Shown here in pieces: positions 33,387 through 42,604 of a DNA stretch of 64,000 nt; position 1 is the stretch's first letter; each line of letters begins with the position of its first letter. The notes under the pieces are model-generated. The model ran no database searches. It was not told the DNA's origin and worked only from the letters and a program-made list of their open reading frames with translations. The translations under genes were made by a program, and so were the position numbers. Source of the DNA: an uncultured Prevotella sp. (GTDB lineage: Bacteria > Bacteroidota > Bacteroidia > Bacteroidales > Bacteroidaceae); the NCBI GenBank assembly GCA_947169685.1, contig CAMVQS010000003.1, positions 1 to 64,000 on the forward strand, written 5' to 3'.

Positions 33387-34118
33387 TAGAAGAAGGCCGG
33401 CGTTGTAAACGGTCTTGGGGGCTATGTCGGCAGAGGCGAAGAGGCATTTGAGCTGGCCGCGTGCTCCGATGGTGACATTGGGCAGGACGCTGAGCTCGGC
33501 CGTGAGGCTGACAGGCACATAAGGTGCAGTATAGTTGTCCTTCTGTTTCTCAGACTTCACGTAGGCATGCTGATAGATATTGCTATAGGTGTCGCCCTCG
33601 GCAATGGCCTCAGCATTATAGGCAGTAGTGCGGGTGTTACTGCCCTTACTCATAAGGAGGCCTACTCCCGTACCTACATAGACATTGAAGGGGCTTGTGC
33701 GCCCCTTGAGCCAAAGAGCAGACAGGGCATATTCTGCAGTGAATTGGCCGGCAGCTATGTGCTGTCGGTTTTTGTTTTGCAGGCAGTCGGCCTGTGTGGT
33801 GAGCGTGGTCTGATGACCGCCAAGCATGAAGTTAGGGTCGGTGAGAACGGTAGAGGTTATCTTGTCGTTGTGCTCACGCAGGAGGAGATAGCCAGCCTCT
33901 GCACTGAAGCGCAGGGAAGGCAAGTACTGCCAGGTGACACCTGCTGCCACCTCGGGCGAGAGGGTCGGTGTGCCTTCGTAGAGGGGGCTGCTGATGCCGC
34001 TATAGGTTCCAAGGGCTCCACTGGCATATAGCGACCATCGGCCGCCTGCCTGCTGCGCTTGCAGCGGCAGGCAGGCGATGAGCCCAAAGACTATGTTGAG
34101 AAAATACTGTCTTTTCAT
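33372..34118 (-). CDS. Small outer-membrane beta-barrel protein
   Basis: The 248 aa product has a signal peptide (about 1-22, LIACLPLQAQQ) and alternating beta strands with aromatic girdles (GRWSLYASGALGTYSG, LRFSAEAGYLLL, FNVYVGTGVGLLMS, LLLRIKW), like OmpW/OmpX-sized porin-family proteins. It is the last gene of the fimbrillin operon, 14 bp after the coiled-coil lipoprotein gene. Role unknown; it could anchor or display the lipoproteins. Confidence 0.72.
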   Translation of the reverse strand: MKRQYFLNIVFGLIACLPLQAQQAGGRWSLYASGALGTYSGISSPLYEGTPTLSPEVAAGVTWQYLPSLRFSAEAGYLLLREHNDKITSTVLTDPNFMLGGHQTTLTTQADCLQNKNRQHIAAGQFTAEYALSALWLKGRTSPFNVYVGTGVGLLMSKGSNTRTTAYNAEAIAEGDTYSNIYQHAYVKSEKQKDNYTAPYVPVSLTAELSVLPNVTIGARGQLKCLFASADIAPKTVYNAGLLLRIKW

Positions 34119-34132
34119 TATCGTCAGTCTTA

Positions 34133-36148
34133 TTATTGAACAGAAGCGGCATAGGGCTGCGTGCGGATGTTTTCTGTAGGCATGAACACGCCCGTATCGC
34201 TGTCGTAGTTATAGAAACGGAAGACACGTCCAGCACTCATATCGGTGCCTGTGGCTGAGACGGGCCAGCCGTAAAGTGCGCGGCAGGAGCTCAGCGTGGG
34301 GTCGTTGGGTTTGGCATCGACGGCAGAGATAAAGAACACATACTTATATGTGTCTTCGTAATAGGTGAACTGCATGTCGGTCCATTCGCAGACGTTACGC
34401 ACCACAAGTGAATAATGACCGTCGATAACGACGGTGCCTGTCACCATGAGCTTGGCAGGAGCCTTGTTGCTGACCGTCCACTGGTAGTTGTAGCGCTGGG
34501 TGCTTCCCGATACGCTCTTGTTGTCGCTACAGATAACAGGAACCGTGGGCAAGTCGTTGTCGTCCATGCGCATGAGCTGTCTGGGAGTGACGGACACCTC
34601 GCAGAGCATGTGCTGGAAGGCGGCATTGAGCGTGGCATCGGCATTGATGGCCTGGAAGAGCGTTGGCGTCAGGTACATATACTCATAGGTGGTATGCTCG
34701 TCAGTGGAGTGTACGGGACAGGGATCGGGGAAGGTGACGCCGTTCTCCAGGTTGAGCAGGGTTTCCATCTGGTCGTTGTTCTGACTGAGTTTTTCCAGAA
34801 TCTGGGCAAGCTCAGTATTACGGGTTGCAGTGATGGCATCGTTCAGCGTGGTGGTACAGGTGCCGAGCGTGGTCACGACATTGGTGTTGAGGGCTGAAAT
34901 GAGTTCGCCGTTAGAACCGATAGCTGCAATGATGAGCTGTCCCTGGGTGTTGACGGCACTGACCATGTTGCCTCCTTGTGTGTTAACAGCTGTCTGCAGG
35001 TTGCCGATAGCTGTAATGACATCGGTCTTGAGGGTGTTGACAGCAGTGATATTGTCATTGATCTTGCTGGTGATGGTGCTGGTCGAAGTGCTGATAGCAG
35101 TCTCTACGCTTGAGAATCCCTCGAGCAGGTTGCTATTGATGGTGCCCAGCGTGGTATTGATGGTGCCCAGCGTGGTATTGGTGACCTCGAGTTTGGCTTC
35201 GATGCCTTCACCCATATTGCCGATTTTGACAATGACATTGCCGAGTCCTGTCTCAATGATAGTACTCATGGCATCGAGCTTGGCCTGCAGCGAGGCGTTA
35301 TGGTCCTGCAGTGCCGCTACGAGGTTGGTGGTCTGTGCCTTGATGGCAGTTTCGATAAGTTGTCCGTTCTGGTCGAGGTGCAGGGCGATGAGGTCACCGT
35401 TGTTGTTGATGGCATAGACGATGCGGTCGCCGTTGTCCTGCAGGGTGCTGTTAAGTCCGGCAAAGCCTTCAAGGATAGTATTGTTGAGTGACTGGAAGTT
35501 CTGGGCCAACGCATCTGTCAATGAGTCAAGCATGCCGCCGTTGGCTTCGAGCTTAACGCTGATGTTACTTCCTATATCACCAATCTTGACAACGATATTG
35601 GCCAGTCCTGTCTCGATGATGGTATTTATGGCATCGAGCTTACTCTGCATGGAGGCGTTATTGTCCTTGAGCGTCTGTATCAGAAGGCCAACCTGTGCCT
35701 TGATAGTGCCGTCGATGAGACGTCCGTTCTCGTCGAGGTGCAGAGCGATGAGGTCACCGTTGCTATTGAGTGCATAGACGATGCGGTCGCCATTGTCCTG
35801 TATGACGGTCTTGAGTGACTTGAAACCGTCGAGCAGCGTGACGTTGATGTTGTTGAGGGTGTTATTGACATTGTTGAACCCTTCGCCAATGGTGGCACTG
35901 AGTATCTGAATGTCGTTAGTACTAACATCAACTGAGATCTTGATGTCAGCCAATCCTGTCTCCAGCAGTTTGTTGAGGGCATCCATGCGCTCCTCAAGGC
36001 TACTGGTAAGGTTATTGACGGCATCCACCAGTTTCTGGTAGTCGTTAATGTAGGTTCGCGCTCCATAGTCGATAGACGGTGAGAACTCCTCAGTACATGC
36101 GGCTAATGTGAGCAAGCCACAAATCAGTAAACAATAAATCTTCTTCAT
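34133..36148 (-). CDS. Lipoprotein with 120-residue coiled-coil-like repeats
   Basis: The 671 aa product has a lipobox LAAC (Cys18) and long helical, Asn/Gly/Leu/Ile-rich sequence. Two repeats of exactly 120 residues are visible: QDNGDRIVYALNSNGDLIAL at 117-136 recurs from 237, and LDAINTIIETGLANIVVKIG at 171-190 recurs from 291. A partial third unit precedes (DALNKLLETGLADI). A tandem TTLGTIN duplication lies near 326-338. The last 200 residues are globular. The middle could form a rod or stalk. No homologous function known to me. Confidence 0.7.
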   Translation of the reverse strand: MKKIYCLLICGLLTLAACTEEFSPSIDYGARTYINDYQKLVDAVNNLTSSLEERMDALNKLLETGLADIKISVDVSTNDIQILSATIGEGFNNVNNTLNNINVTLLDGFKSLKTVIQDNGDRIVYALNSNGDLIALHLDENGRLIDGTIKAQVGLLIQTLKDNNASMQSKLDAINTIIETGLANIVVKIGDIGSNISVKLEANGGMLDSLTDALAQNFQSLNNTILEGFAGLNSTLQDNGDRIVYAINNNGDLIALHLDQNGQLIETAIKAQTTNLVAALQDHNASLQAKLDAMSTIIETGLGNVIVKIGNMGEGIEAKLEVTNTTLGTINTTLGTINSNLLEGFSSVETAISTSTSTITSKINDNITAVNTLKTDVITAIGNLQTAVNTQGGNMVSAVNTQGQLIIAAIGSNGELISALNTNVVTTLGTCTTTLNDAITATRNTELAQILEKLSQNNDQMETLLNLENGVTFPDPCPVHSTDEHTTYEYMYLTPTLFQAINADATLNAAFQHMLCEVSVTPRQLMRMDDNDLPTVPVICSDNKSVSGSTQRYNYQWTVSNKAPAKLMVTGTVVIDGHYSLVVRNVCEWTDMQFTYYEDTYKYVFFISAVDAKPNDPTLSSCRALYGWPVSATGTDMSAGRVFRFYNYDSDTGVFMPTENIRTQPYAASVQ

Positions 36149-36160
36149 ATTCTTATAGTT

Positions 36161-37147
36161 TTAGTTATCATTGGGGTTAGTAGGTTCCATGAGGCCCGTG
36201 TCACCATCGTAAGTGGTAGTGGTACCGCCTGATTCCCAATCGGCATAGAGCACCTGACTACTCAGTCGTAGCGACTGCTCGTCGAGCAAGAGCGACACCT
36301 CGGTACACAGTCCTGAACGTAGCTGGATATTGTCGAGGGAGTATTTCACGGGCTTACCATCGATGGTCAAGCGGATAGTGAGGGTGCCAGGCGATGCCGT
36401 AGGCAACACGAGCCACTCCGTGTATGCATAGTGGGTGCCGAAGGCCTCGGTCAGTTCCTCGTCAATAACGGAAGAGAGGCCATTGGTGCCTGTCGTGACG
36501 ATTTCTCCCGTCTGAGCATTGTAATGTCCCGATGTGGCGTAGCAAGTGCCTTCGATGGCTGCTGCCGTCCACTGCGGCTTGTGTGTAACGGCCTCGTTGT
36601 AGGCTGTGGAGAACTTAACGTTTGTCTGCACACGAATCTTCGCCTTGATATGCTGCAGGATGAAACGCACATTGGGTCGTGCCTTGCTGATGTTGGTCTT
36701 CCACGAGGTATAGAGGTTGTCTATGTCTGTACCATCGTTGGGGCAAGTCAGCGGAATATTGGTAACATCGAATGAGGGACTGCCGTCATAGGGGAAATAG
36801 GCCATGGCCTGCCACGGCTGGTCAGTCAGCACAAGTCGGCTTGGGGCTATCCATTTCTGAGCTGTCATCTCGCCAGAGGACGTATAGACCACGTTGTTCT
36901 GCTTGATGTCAGCGGTATTGCCCTGTCCGGTGACAAAGACTCCCACCTGTGTCCCACTATCAAAGTAGCCTCCTGGCAACACCTGACCAGCGCGTGTCTC
37001 GTCGTCAATGCCCACTGTTGCACTGATGGTCATCTCTACCTGTTCGGCATCAGAGTTGCTTGTGCAGGCAGCTGTCATCGTCATCAGTGCGATGACGATT
37101 GCAATTGACAATTGACAATTGATAATTGATAATTGATATTTTTTCAC
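36161..37147 (-). CDS. Fimbrillin-family lipoprotein 12
   Basis: 328 aa with lipobox TAAC (Cys28). The body has the array signature: TRAGQVLPGGYFDSGTQVGVFV, MAYFPYDGSP near 110-120, and a late LTIDGKPVKYSLDNIQLRSGLCTEVSLLL pattern. The signal peptide codons overlap the AATTGATAATTGACAATTG-type repeat at 37101-37138, so part of its N-terminus (YQLSIINCQLSI) is repeat-derived. 36 bp follow the gene upstream and 12 bp separate it from the coiled-coil lipoprotein. Confidence 0.8.
   Translation of the reverse strand: MKKYQLSIINCQLSIAIVIALMTMTAACTSNSDAEQVEMTISATVGIDDETRAGQVLPGGYFDSGTQVGVFVTGQGNTADIKQNNVVYTSSGEMTAQKWIAPSRLVLTDQPWQAMAYFPYDGSPSFDVTNIPLTCPNDGTDIDNLYTSWKTNISKARPNVRFILQHIKAKIRVQTNVKFSTAYNEAVTHKPQWTAAAIEGTCYATSGHYNAQTGEIVTTGTNGLSSVIDEELTEAFGTHYAYTEWLVLPTASPGTLTIRLTIDGKPVKYSLDNIQLRSGLCTEVSLLLDEQSLRLSSQVLYADWESGGTTTTYDGDTGLMEPTNPNDN
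37101..37138. repeat. AATTGA-type short tandem repeat
   Basis: AATTGACAATTGACAATTGA units followed by TAATTGA units. Similar sequence occurs at 18491-18525 outside genes. Here it lies in the signal-peptide codons of the fimbrillin gene. Confidence 0.7.
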
Positions 37148-37183
37148 TTTTAACTCTTAACTCTAAATTCTAAACTATGTCCT

Positions 37184-38152
37184 CTATTCGAGGATTACCT
37201 GTTCCTTATCGTCGTCAATGAAGTCACGGATAGTAACCGACTCCACCGTCATGCGGTTCTGCGAGAGCTTCAGGTTAAAGGTGTAATACTTGTTGCTCTC
37301 GAAAGCACCGGCATAGGTGTATTTGACAGAGAACTCTATGCCATCGACAGTAGCGTAGAACGTCAGCTGTTTGTTGGCGGCATTGCGTAGCGGGATAAAT
37401 AGCATCTCGCCCAACTCGGCACTGGTGTTCAGGCCCTGCGTCTTCTCAACATTGATAGCCTTCTGTATGAGATTACCCACGGCAACATCCGACAGCTCGT
37501 TAGTCAGGCTGTTGAGGGTAGCCGAAGTGCCGATGGCCTCACCTTTCATGGCCATGTGGGTGATGTAGATGTACTGTCCCGACTGGTGGCGGCTGTAGTC
37601 GCCCGTGTTCAGATTCAGCATGATTTTCGAAGCGATGCGCTGCATGTAAAGATAGACGCCTGTACCTGATCCGCTGCCCATGTTACCACGACGAATGGGG
37701 TCGCCATTATATTCGGGGTTGGGGTGCATGGTGGTCTGCCAGGGCACACACTTCCAGTCAATGGCGGTAGTAACGGGGATGGCAGCAGGGTCAATGCCCT
37801 CGGTATAGGGATGATAGGCCGACACGGCAGCATCGTAGTCGATGAGGGCAATACCTCTCGACGATGTCCAGTGATAGTAGTTGTTGGAGCTATCATAGGT
37901 ATAGGGCACGTTTCGGTCCTGATAGAAACGATGATTACCGTCGGCATCTTGCGTGCTGACACCAATGGTAGCACCATTACCGAAACCATAGTAGGCGCGT
38001 GTTATCGGCTCGGTGCTGATGGAAGCATCCATCTCCACACTGGCAATGCGCAGCATCTCCACAGCATTGCCGTCCTGTTCGTCGTTGGAGCAGGCGGTAA
38101 ATGCCATGAATGCCATAAGCACAAGTCCTATCTTTATTCTACGTTTCATCAT
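37184..38152 (-). CDS. Fimbrillin-family lipoprotein 11
   Basis: 322 aa; lipobox FTAC (Cys21). Family segments: ITRAYYGFGNGATIGVSTQD, VSAYHPYTEGIDPAAIPVTT, WKCVPWQT, and a C-terminal KYYTFNLKLSQNRMTVESVTIRDF. The TxTRA stretch just after the lipid anchor recalls fimbrillin N-termini that are proteolytically trimmed. No extra C-terminal domain. Spaced 21 bp from the preceding gene in the same operon. Confidence 0.82.
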   Translation of the reverse strand: MMKRRIKIGLVLMAFMAFTACSNDEQDGNAVEMLRIASVEMDASISTEPITRAYYGFGNGATIGVSTQDADGNHRFYQDRNVPYTYDSSNNYYHWTSSRGIALIDYDAAVSAYHPYTEGIDPAAIPVTTAIDWKCVPWQTTMHPNPEYNGDPIRRGNMGSGSGTGVYLYMQRIASKIMLNLNTGDYSRHQSGQYIYITHMAMKGEAIGTSATLNSLTNELSDVAVGNLIQKAINVEKTQGLNTSAELGEMLFIPLRNAANKQLTFYATVDGIEFSVKYTYAGAFESNKYYTFNLKLSQNRMTVESVTIRDFIDDDKEQVILE

Positions 38153-38173
38153 TTTCTACATGTCACTAATTAG

Positions 38174-39151
38174 TTAGTTATTGATGGGTGTAGTGTCCTT
38201 ACCAGTCTGGTTTGTTGTCGTCCATGGGGTGATGGTCACGTTTTGCACGACCAGCTCGGTGGTGATGTTTTCCACCTTAATGAGCACGGGGATATTCACC
38301 TTATAACCGGAGCGTACCACCACATTGGGAACGGTGGCGGTGAGATAACTGTCGCGAATCTTGGCCGAGATGGTGATGGTGATGGGACTGGTGGTATAGG
38401 GAATCACCATCCATGTCAGCGACTGTGGTCCATTGGTCGTCGTCGGATTATAACGTGGCGACTTCTTGCCGAAGGTCTCTGCCCTCTCCACCTCCGAGAA
38501 CACTCCCGTAGTAGAGTTGAAGGTGGCATTCAGTCCCATGTCGCCATCAATGGTGACATACGAGAGATAACCATAATCATCCCTGTCACATGTCAGCTGT
38601 AGGCAGATGAGTGCATAGGCATGTCGCATCTCCAGGTTTGCCGTGCGGTTGGCGTAGCTGACATAGGGCTTGTTGACACCATCGTAGTCGCTGAAGGGTG
38701 CATATAGCCAATCGGTCTGTGACTGACCTGTTCCCGGGGTGTAGGATATGGGAATAGCGCGTGGGTCGAGTCCGTAACTGTAAGGATAGTAGGCCGACAC
38801 CTTGGCTGGTGCATAGGTCAGGATATCGACGTTAGGTGCATCGGTGTAGGAAGAACCCGTTTGTGGAATATAAGTTGCAGATCCCTCAGACCATTTTGAG
38901 TTGTAATAGCGATAGAAGAGTCCCCAATGATTATAGACATCGGTAGAGCCGTCTGCTCCGATGAGGCTAATGCCTATCCGATCATTGTCCTCAAAGGATG
39001 ACTTTAAAGCCCGGGTAGCCTCGTCGCCGGTCATGTAGGCATTGACCTGCAAAGGTGCACGTGGCTCATCTGTCGGCTCCTGTTCGCTAGAGCAGGCAGC
39101 AAACGTCAGCATCAGAAGGCTGTATATATATATAAGGTATCGTCTCATCAT
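38174..39151 (-). CDS. Fimbrillin-family lipoprotein 10
   Basis: 325 aa; lipobox FAAC (Cys20). Contains VSAYYPYSYGLDPRAIPISY, DWLYAPF, NLEMRHAYALI and a closing IPVLIKVENITTELVVQNVTITPW, the typical order in the array. Its start ATG overlaps the stop of the gene before it by 1 bp, so translation is coupled. Confidence 0.82.
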   Translation of the reverse strand: MMRRYLIYIYSLLMLTFAACSSEQEPTDEPRAPLQVNAYMTGDEATRALKSSFEDNDRIGISLIGADGSTDVYNHWGLFYRYYNSKWSEGSATYIPQTGSSYTDAPNVDILTYAPAKVSAYYPYSYGLDPRAIPISYTPGTGQSQTDWLYAPFSDYDGVNKPYVSYANRTANLEMRHAYALICLQLTCDRDDYGYLSYVTIDGDMGLNATFNSTTGVFSEVERAETFGKKSPRYNPTTTNGPQSLTWMVIPYTTSPITITISAKIRDSYLTATVPNVVVRSGYKVNIPVLIKVENITTELVVQNVTITPWTTTNQTGKDTTPINN

Positions 39152-40098
39152 CAGTCGTCTGTATCTGGTTCTACATCGTAATATTCGTTGTTGTTATGAT
39201 CATAGTTATGCCTATACACATCCCACTCTTTCACCATGACGCTGCTAACGGTGAGTACGCGACCGTCGCCCAACTCAAGCGGAAACTCATAGATACGTCC
39301 CTGACTGAACGGACGATTACTGACAGTGGCCGTGTAGTTCTTATCGTCAATAGTCAGCGTGATGATGAGATAGCTATTGTCTGTTCCTGTAGGCAAGACG
39401 TAGAAGTCGAGTGTCGTGGGATTGTTGACATCCTGCGACACACTGACGCTCAGTCCCTCGGCTCGCAGAATATCTGTAGCCGTTGTCGAGAAGGTATATT
39501 TACCTGTGAGGGTGTTCAGCGTACCTGCCTTGCGGATTGCCTCGCCTGAAAGTTCCACAGCACTGATAGTGGCAGCTCCTATGCTACTGAAAATGGAGAG
39601 CCTAAAGATGCTCATGGCATGCTTCAGGGCTATGGTAGCCTTCGGCCGGTAGTTGTTGACGGTATTATCCTCATCGTAGGCTACATAGAGTAAATCGAAG
39701 TTTTCCGTACAATCCATGGAAATGGCTGTGGGGTCGGTCGTGGAGTTGTAGGGATAGTAGGCTGACACCATAGCTGGGGTATCGTTGAGCCAGATGTCGG
39801 TACCCTGCCAAACGGTACCGTTAAGCGTATAAGGGGTATTCACCGTTGTATAGACAGTGCCGACAGCATCGCTGACACTGAGTCCCACAGCGTCACCTTC
39901 AGCAAAGGCCGTAGGATTATTAATCACCGCCTGTGTCATCTGGTAAGTAGCACGTGTGGCGGATGTACCGATGTTGACCTCCAGACCGAGACGTGCCCTA
40001 CCCTCGTCTGTCACTCCATTGTCGGAGGCACAGGCGACAAGCCCCAAAAGTGCTGAGATTCCAAGATATATCTGTACGTAATACTTCATAACCTTCAA
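39151..40098 (-). CDS. Fimbrillin-family lipoprotein 9
   Basis: 315 aa; lipobox LVAC (Cys23 from the first ATG; a second ATG three codons in is possible). Array segments: TRATYQMTQAVINNPTAFAEGDAVGLSV, MVSAYYPYNSTTDPTAISMDC, IALKHAMSIFRLSI, and VMVKEWDVYRHNYDHNNNEYYDV at the end, an unusual Asn/His/Tyr-rich tail. Gap to the preceding gene is 1 bp. Confidence 0.82.
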   Translation of the reverse strand: MKVMKYYVQIYLGISALLGLVACASDNGVTDEGRARLGLEVNIGTSATRATYQMTQAVINNPTAFAEGDAVGLSVSDAVGTVYTTVNTPYTLNGTVWQGTDIWLNDTPAMVSAYYPYNSTTDPTAISMDCTENFDLLYVAYDEDNTVNNYRPKATIALKHAMSIFRLSIFSSIGAATISAVELSGEAIRKAGTLNTLTGKYTFSTTATDILRAEGLSVSVSQDVNNPTTLDFYVLPTGTDNSYLIITLTIDDKNYTATVSNRPFSQGRIYEFPLELGDGRVLTVSSVMVKEWDVYRHNYDHNNNEYYDVEPDTDD

Positions 40099-40099
40099 C

Positions 40100-41716
40100 T
40101 TATTCTACTGTCCTTACTGCTCTGACAGGCAGCGGCACATGACAACCCATGGTGTTACCTCCAGCATCCTTAACGACATAAGCCTTCCCGTTTTCACCAT
40201 AGAGATACCAGCAGTAGGCAAATCCTGCAACTTCATCACTCGTGGGGGTGCTCGTCCATAGCACGGAAATATCCCTATCATCATACATGGGGATGAACAG
40301 CCGTTTCGAAGTGTCAGCCTTTCTGATGATGAGAATACCCTTAGCCGTCCCATACTCAGGATAACTGGTATTTAGGGTGCCGTTAAATAGCACATAACTA
40401 TATTTGGTGGTGTTGGCCAACTGCTTATATTCATCATAGGTCGGCAGTCGCCAGCCCATCCAGTCCTCGTTGTCTTCCGTTAGTCCGACCACAGGGTCGT
40501 ACTGTGGATTGCCACTAATGTCTATCTTGAGACTATTGAGCGCTGTCGCAGCGTAGGCATCGCGGTAGGTCTCACTCTGAGATAAGGCTTCGGAGGCTGT
40601 CACACCTGTGACTGGTGTCTGACTGGCCCACTGGTAGAGGTTGCCTATTTCTGTAGCGTCAGTGGTTCCGATGTTATACGGTGCAAAGAGCACCTTTCTA
40701 CCGTTGGAATCTGTCACATTCATGTCAATACCCGGTATGCTGGAAGTGAAACCTGTCTCCTCGAGCGAAAGTTGCGACACCTCACTGATGGTGACAGGAC
40801 TACCCCACGGGGTAATGGTGATACTCTGCATAATGAGCAACTGGTCAGTGAGCACGAAATGGAAATGATAGACATGTCCCATCTGCAGCGTTAAGGCAGA
40901 AGTACTGATAGCATACTCTGCACCATCAATGGTCATGCGAATGCCGATGGCACTACTGGTGCCGGTAGTCAACACATAATAATACAGGTCGGTGGCACTG
41001 CCTGCTGCAGCTATCTGCGGCTCATTGCCTGCGTTATAGTTTACCGTGAAGGTGTTGGCATCGGTATTGTCGAAGGTAAAGGCAGCTGGCGTGACCAGCG
41101 TGTTCATAGTACCCGAGGTACGGAAACCATCACTGGTAAGTGTGGTGGAATTGATCTTTCCTGTTCCACTGTAGGCGGGTTTTCCGCTTGCTGCCTCTCG
41201 TGAGAGGGAGATGCGAATGCCCGTCTGGGCATGATACATGGCAATGGGAGTGAACGGCTTGGTGGTATTCACCACATTGGCTCCTTGACCGTACATCCAG
41301 TCGGTGGTGGCCGTGAAATCGGCATTATTGGTACAGGTAACAGGGATGGCCGCAGGGTCAACCCCTTCGGTATAGGGATAATAAGCCATAGCCGTCAAAG
41401 AGTTTTCAGACAAAGGGATGCCCTGATTATCGGGTACTCGCCACTTCTGGGTATTGCCTGTACCGTAACTGGTAAACGGACGGTTAGAGGCATTGACAGA
41501 CTGGTCACCGTTGAGTGCCGTGACACCGATGGTCTCACCGTTGCCAAAGGCTGTCGCCATGCTTGGCTCGTTGCTACGTGTCTGCTGGGGCGAGATGTCG
41601 GCTGTAATACCCAGTATGACGGGGCCGTCGGGTGTCAGTGACTGTTCACTGGCACAGGCGGCAAGCAGCAATAGCATAGCGGCTGTCAGCAGGGGATATG
41701 TAATGTTTCGTCTCAT
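40100..41716 (-). CDS. Fimbrillin-family lipoprotein 8 with FISUMP-like C-terminus
   Basis: 538 aa; lipobox LAAC (Cys21). Residues 22-310 are fimbrillin-like (AMAYYPYTEGVDPAAIPVTC, DWMYGQG, QTGIRISL, ITPWGSPV). The C-terminal 220 residues have the Fibrobacter major-paralogue (FISUMP/DUF1566-like) pattern: NLYQWASQTPVTG, DWMGWRLPTYDEYKQL, VLWTSTPTSDEVAGFAYCWYLYGENG and LPVRAVRTVE. Such domains are found on surface proteins; ligands unknown. 3-bp gap to its neighbour. Confidence 0.82.
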   Translation of the reverse strand: MRRNITYPLLTAAMLLLLAACASEQSLTPDGPVILGITADISPQQTRSNEPSMATAFGNGETIGVTALNGDQSVNASNRPFTSYGTGNTQKWRVPDNQGIPLSENSLTAMAYYPYTEGVDPAAIPVTCTNNADFTATTDWMYGQGANVVNTTKPFTPIAMYHAQTGIRISLSREAASGKPAYSGTGKINSTTLTSDGFRTSGTMNTLVTPAAFTFDNTDANTFTVNYNAGNEPQIAAAGSATDLYYYVLTTGTSSAIGIRMTIDGAEYAISTSALTLQMGHVYHFHFVLTDQLLIMQSITITPWGSPVTISEVSQLSLEETGFTSSIPGIDMNVTDSNGRKVLFAPYNIGTTDATEIGNLYQWASQTPVTGVTASEALSQSETYRDAYAATALNSLKIDISGNPQYDPVVGLTEDNEDWMGWRLPTYDEYKQLANTTKYSYVLFNGTLNTSYPEYGTAKGILIIRKADTSKRLFIPMYDDRDISVLWTSTPTSDEVAGFAYCWYLYGENGKAYVVKDAGGNTMGCHVPLPVRAVRTVE

Positions 41717-41719
41717 CGG

Positions 41720-42604
41720 CTATGTAGGGTCTTGAATGATGAATTCCTGTTTGTCAGAGTCGTGGGTGACATCCCAGGGTACGATGGTGACACGGCGAAT
41801 GGCCAGCCAGCCATTGTTGACCACCACCTCGAAGGTATAACGCTTACCCTGTTCGAACTGAATGGCAGGGGCTGTACCCATGATGGTTCTGCCATCGAGA
41901 CTGAGTGTCACCGTCAGTGAGGCTTCTTCGCCTGTGGTCAGCACATAGAACTGGTCACTAAAGGACGTTGTTCGGACATTGGCATCGGTATAGGCCTGCG
42001 TGATATTTGCTGTATTGACGGAGCTAAGCACGCCATTGATGGCATTGAGCGTTCCGCCAAGACCGAAAGCATCACTCTCGACAGTAAGCTCTGTCAGATC
42101 ACCGATATCCGTATAAGCAGAAGAGTTAATTTCTATTGCAATGACGGTCTGGGCATGATGCATCTCGAAAGAAGCAGTATGACTTTTGCGGTGGACGGTG
42201 TTCGACCAGGTGGAATACATCCAGTCGGTCTCTGTATCGCAGGTAATGGCAATGGCAGCTGGATTGGTGTTTGCCCGATAGGGATAGTAGGCCACACCTC
42301 GCGTATTGGTGTCACCCACACGGAGCTGGATGGCTCCAGTGGCTGGGCTCCAACTTGTTCCGTCGGTGGTATAGGCCACATTCTGGAAGGGCGCATAGTT
42401 AGAGGCTGTCTGTTCCAATGAGATGCCAATGGTCTTGCCAGCATCGAAGGAAGTTGCGTCATAGGTTGCTGCAGCACGGGTGTTGATGCCCACGCTGACC
42501 TGTAGTTCTTCGTCGGAAGACGTGGCTGTCAGCGACTCGCTGTTGCAAGCCGTCAACAGCAGGACTGCTGCTGTCAGGACCCCTATGTAATACTTACTCT
42601 TCAT
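41720..42604 (-). CDS. Fimbrillin-family lipoprotein 7
   Basis: 294 aa; lipobox LTAC (Cys20). Segments: TRAAATYDATSFDAGKTIGISL, RGVAYYPYRANTNPAAIAITC, DWMYSTW, FEMHHAQTVIAIEI, and a C-terminal VNNGWLAIRRVTIVPWDV. Shortest of the array, with no FISUMP domain. Its ATG overlaps the stop of the preceding gene by 11 bp. Confidence 0.82.
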   Translation of the reverse strand: MKSKYYIGVLTAAVLLLTACNSESLTATSSDEELQVSVGINTRAAATYDATSFDAGKTIGISLEQTASNYAPFQNVAYTTDGTSWSPATGAIQLRVGDTNTRGVAYYPYRANTNPAAIAITCDTETDWMYSTWSNTVHRKSHTASFEMHHAQTVIAIEINSSAYTDIGDLTELTVESDAFGLGGTLNAINGVLSSVNTANITQAYTDANVRTTSFSDQFYVLTTGEEASLTVTLSLDGRTIMGTAPAIQFEQGKRYTFEVVVNNGWLAIRRVTIVPWDVTHDSDKQEFIIQDPT

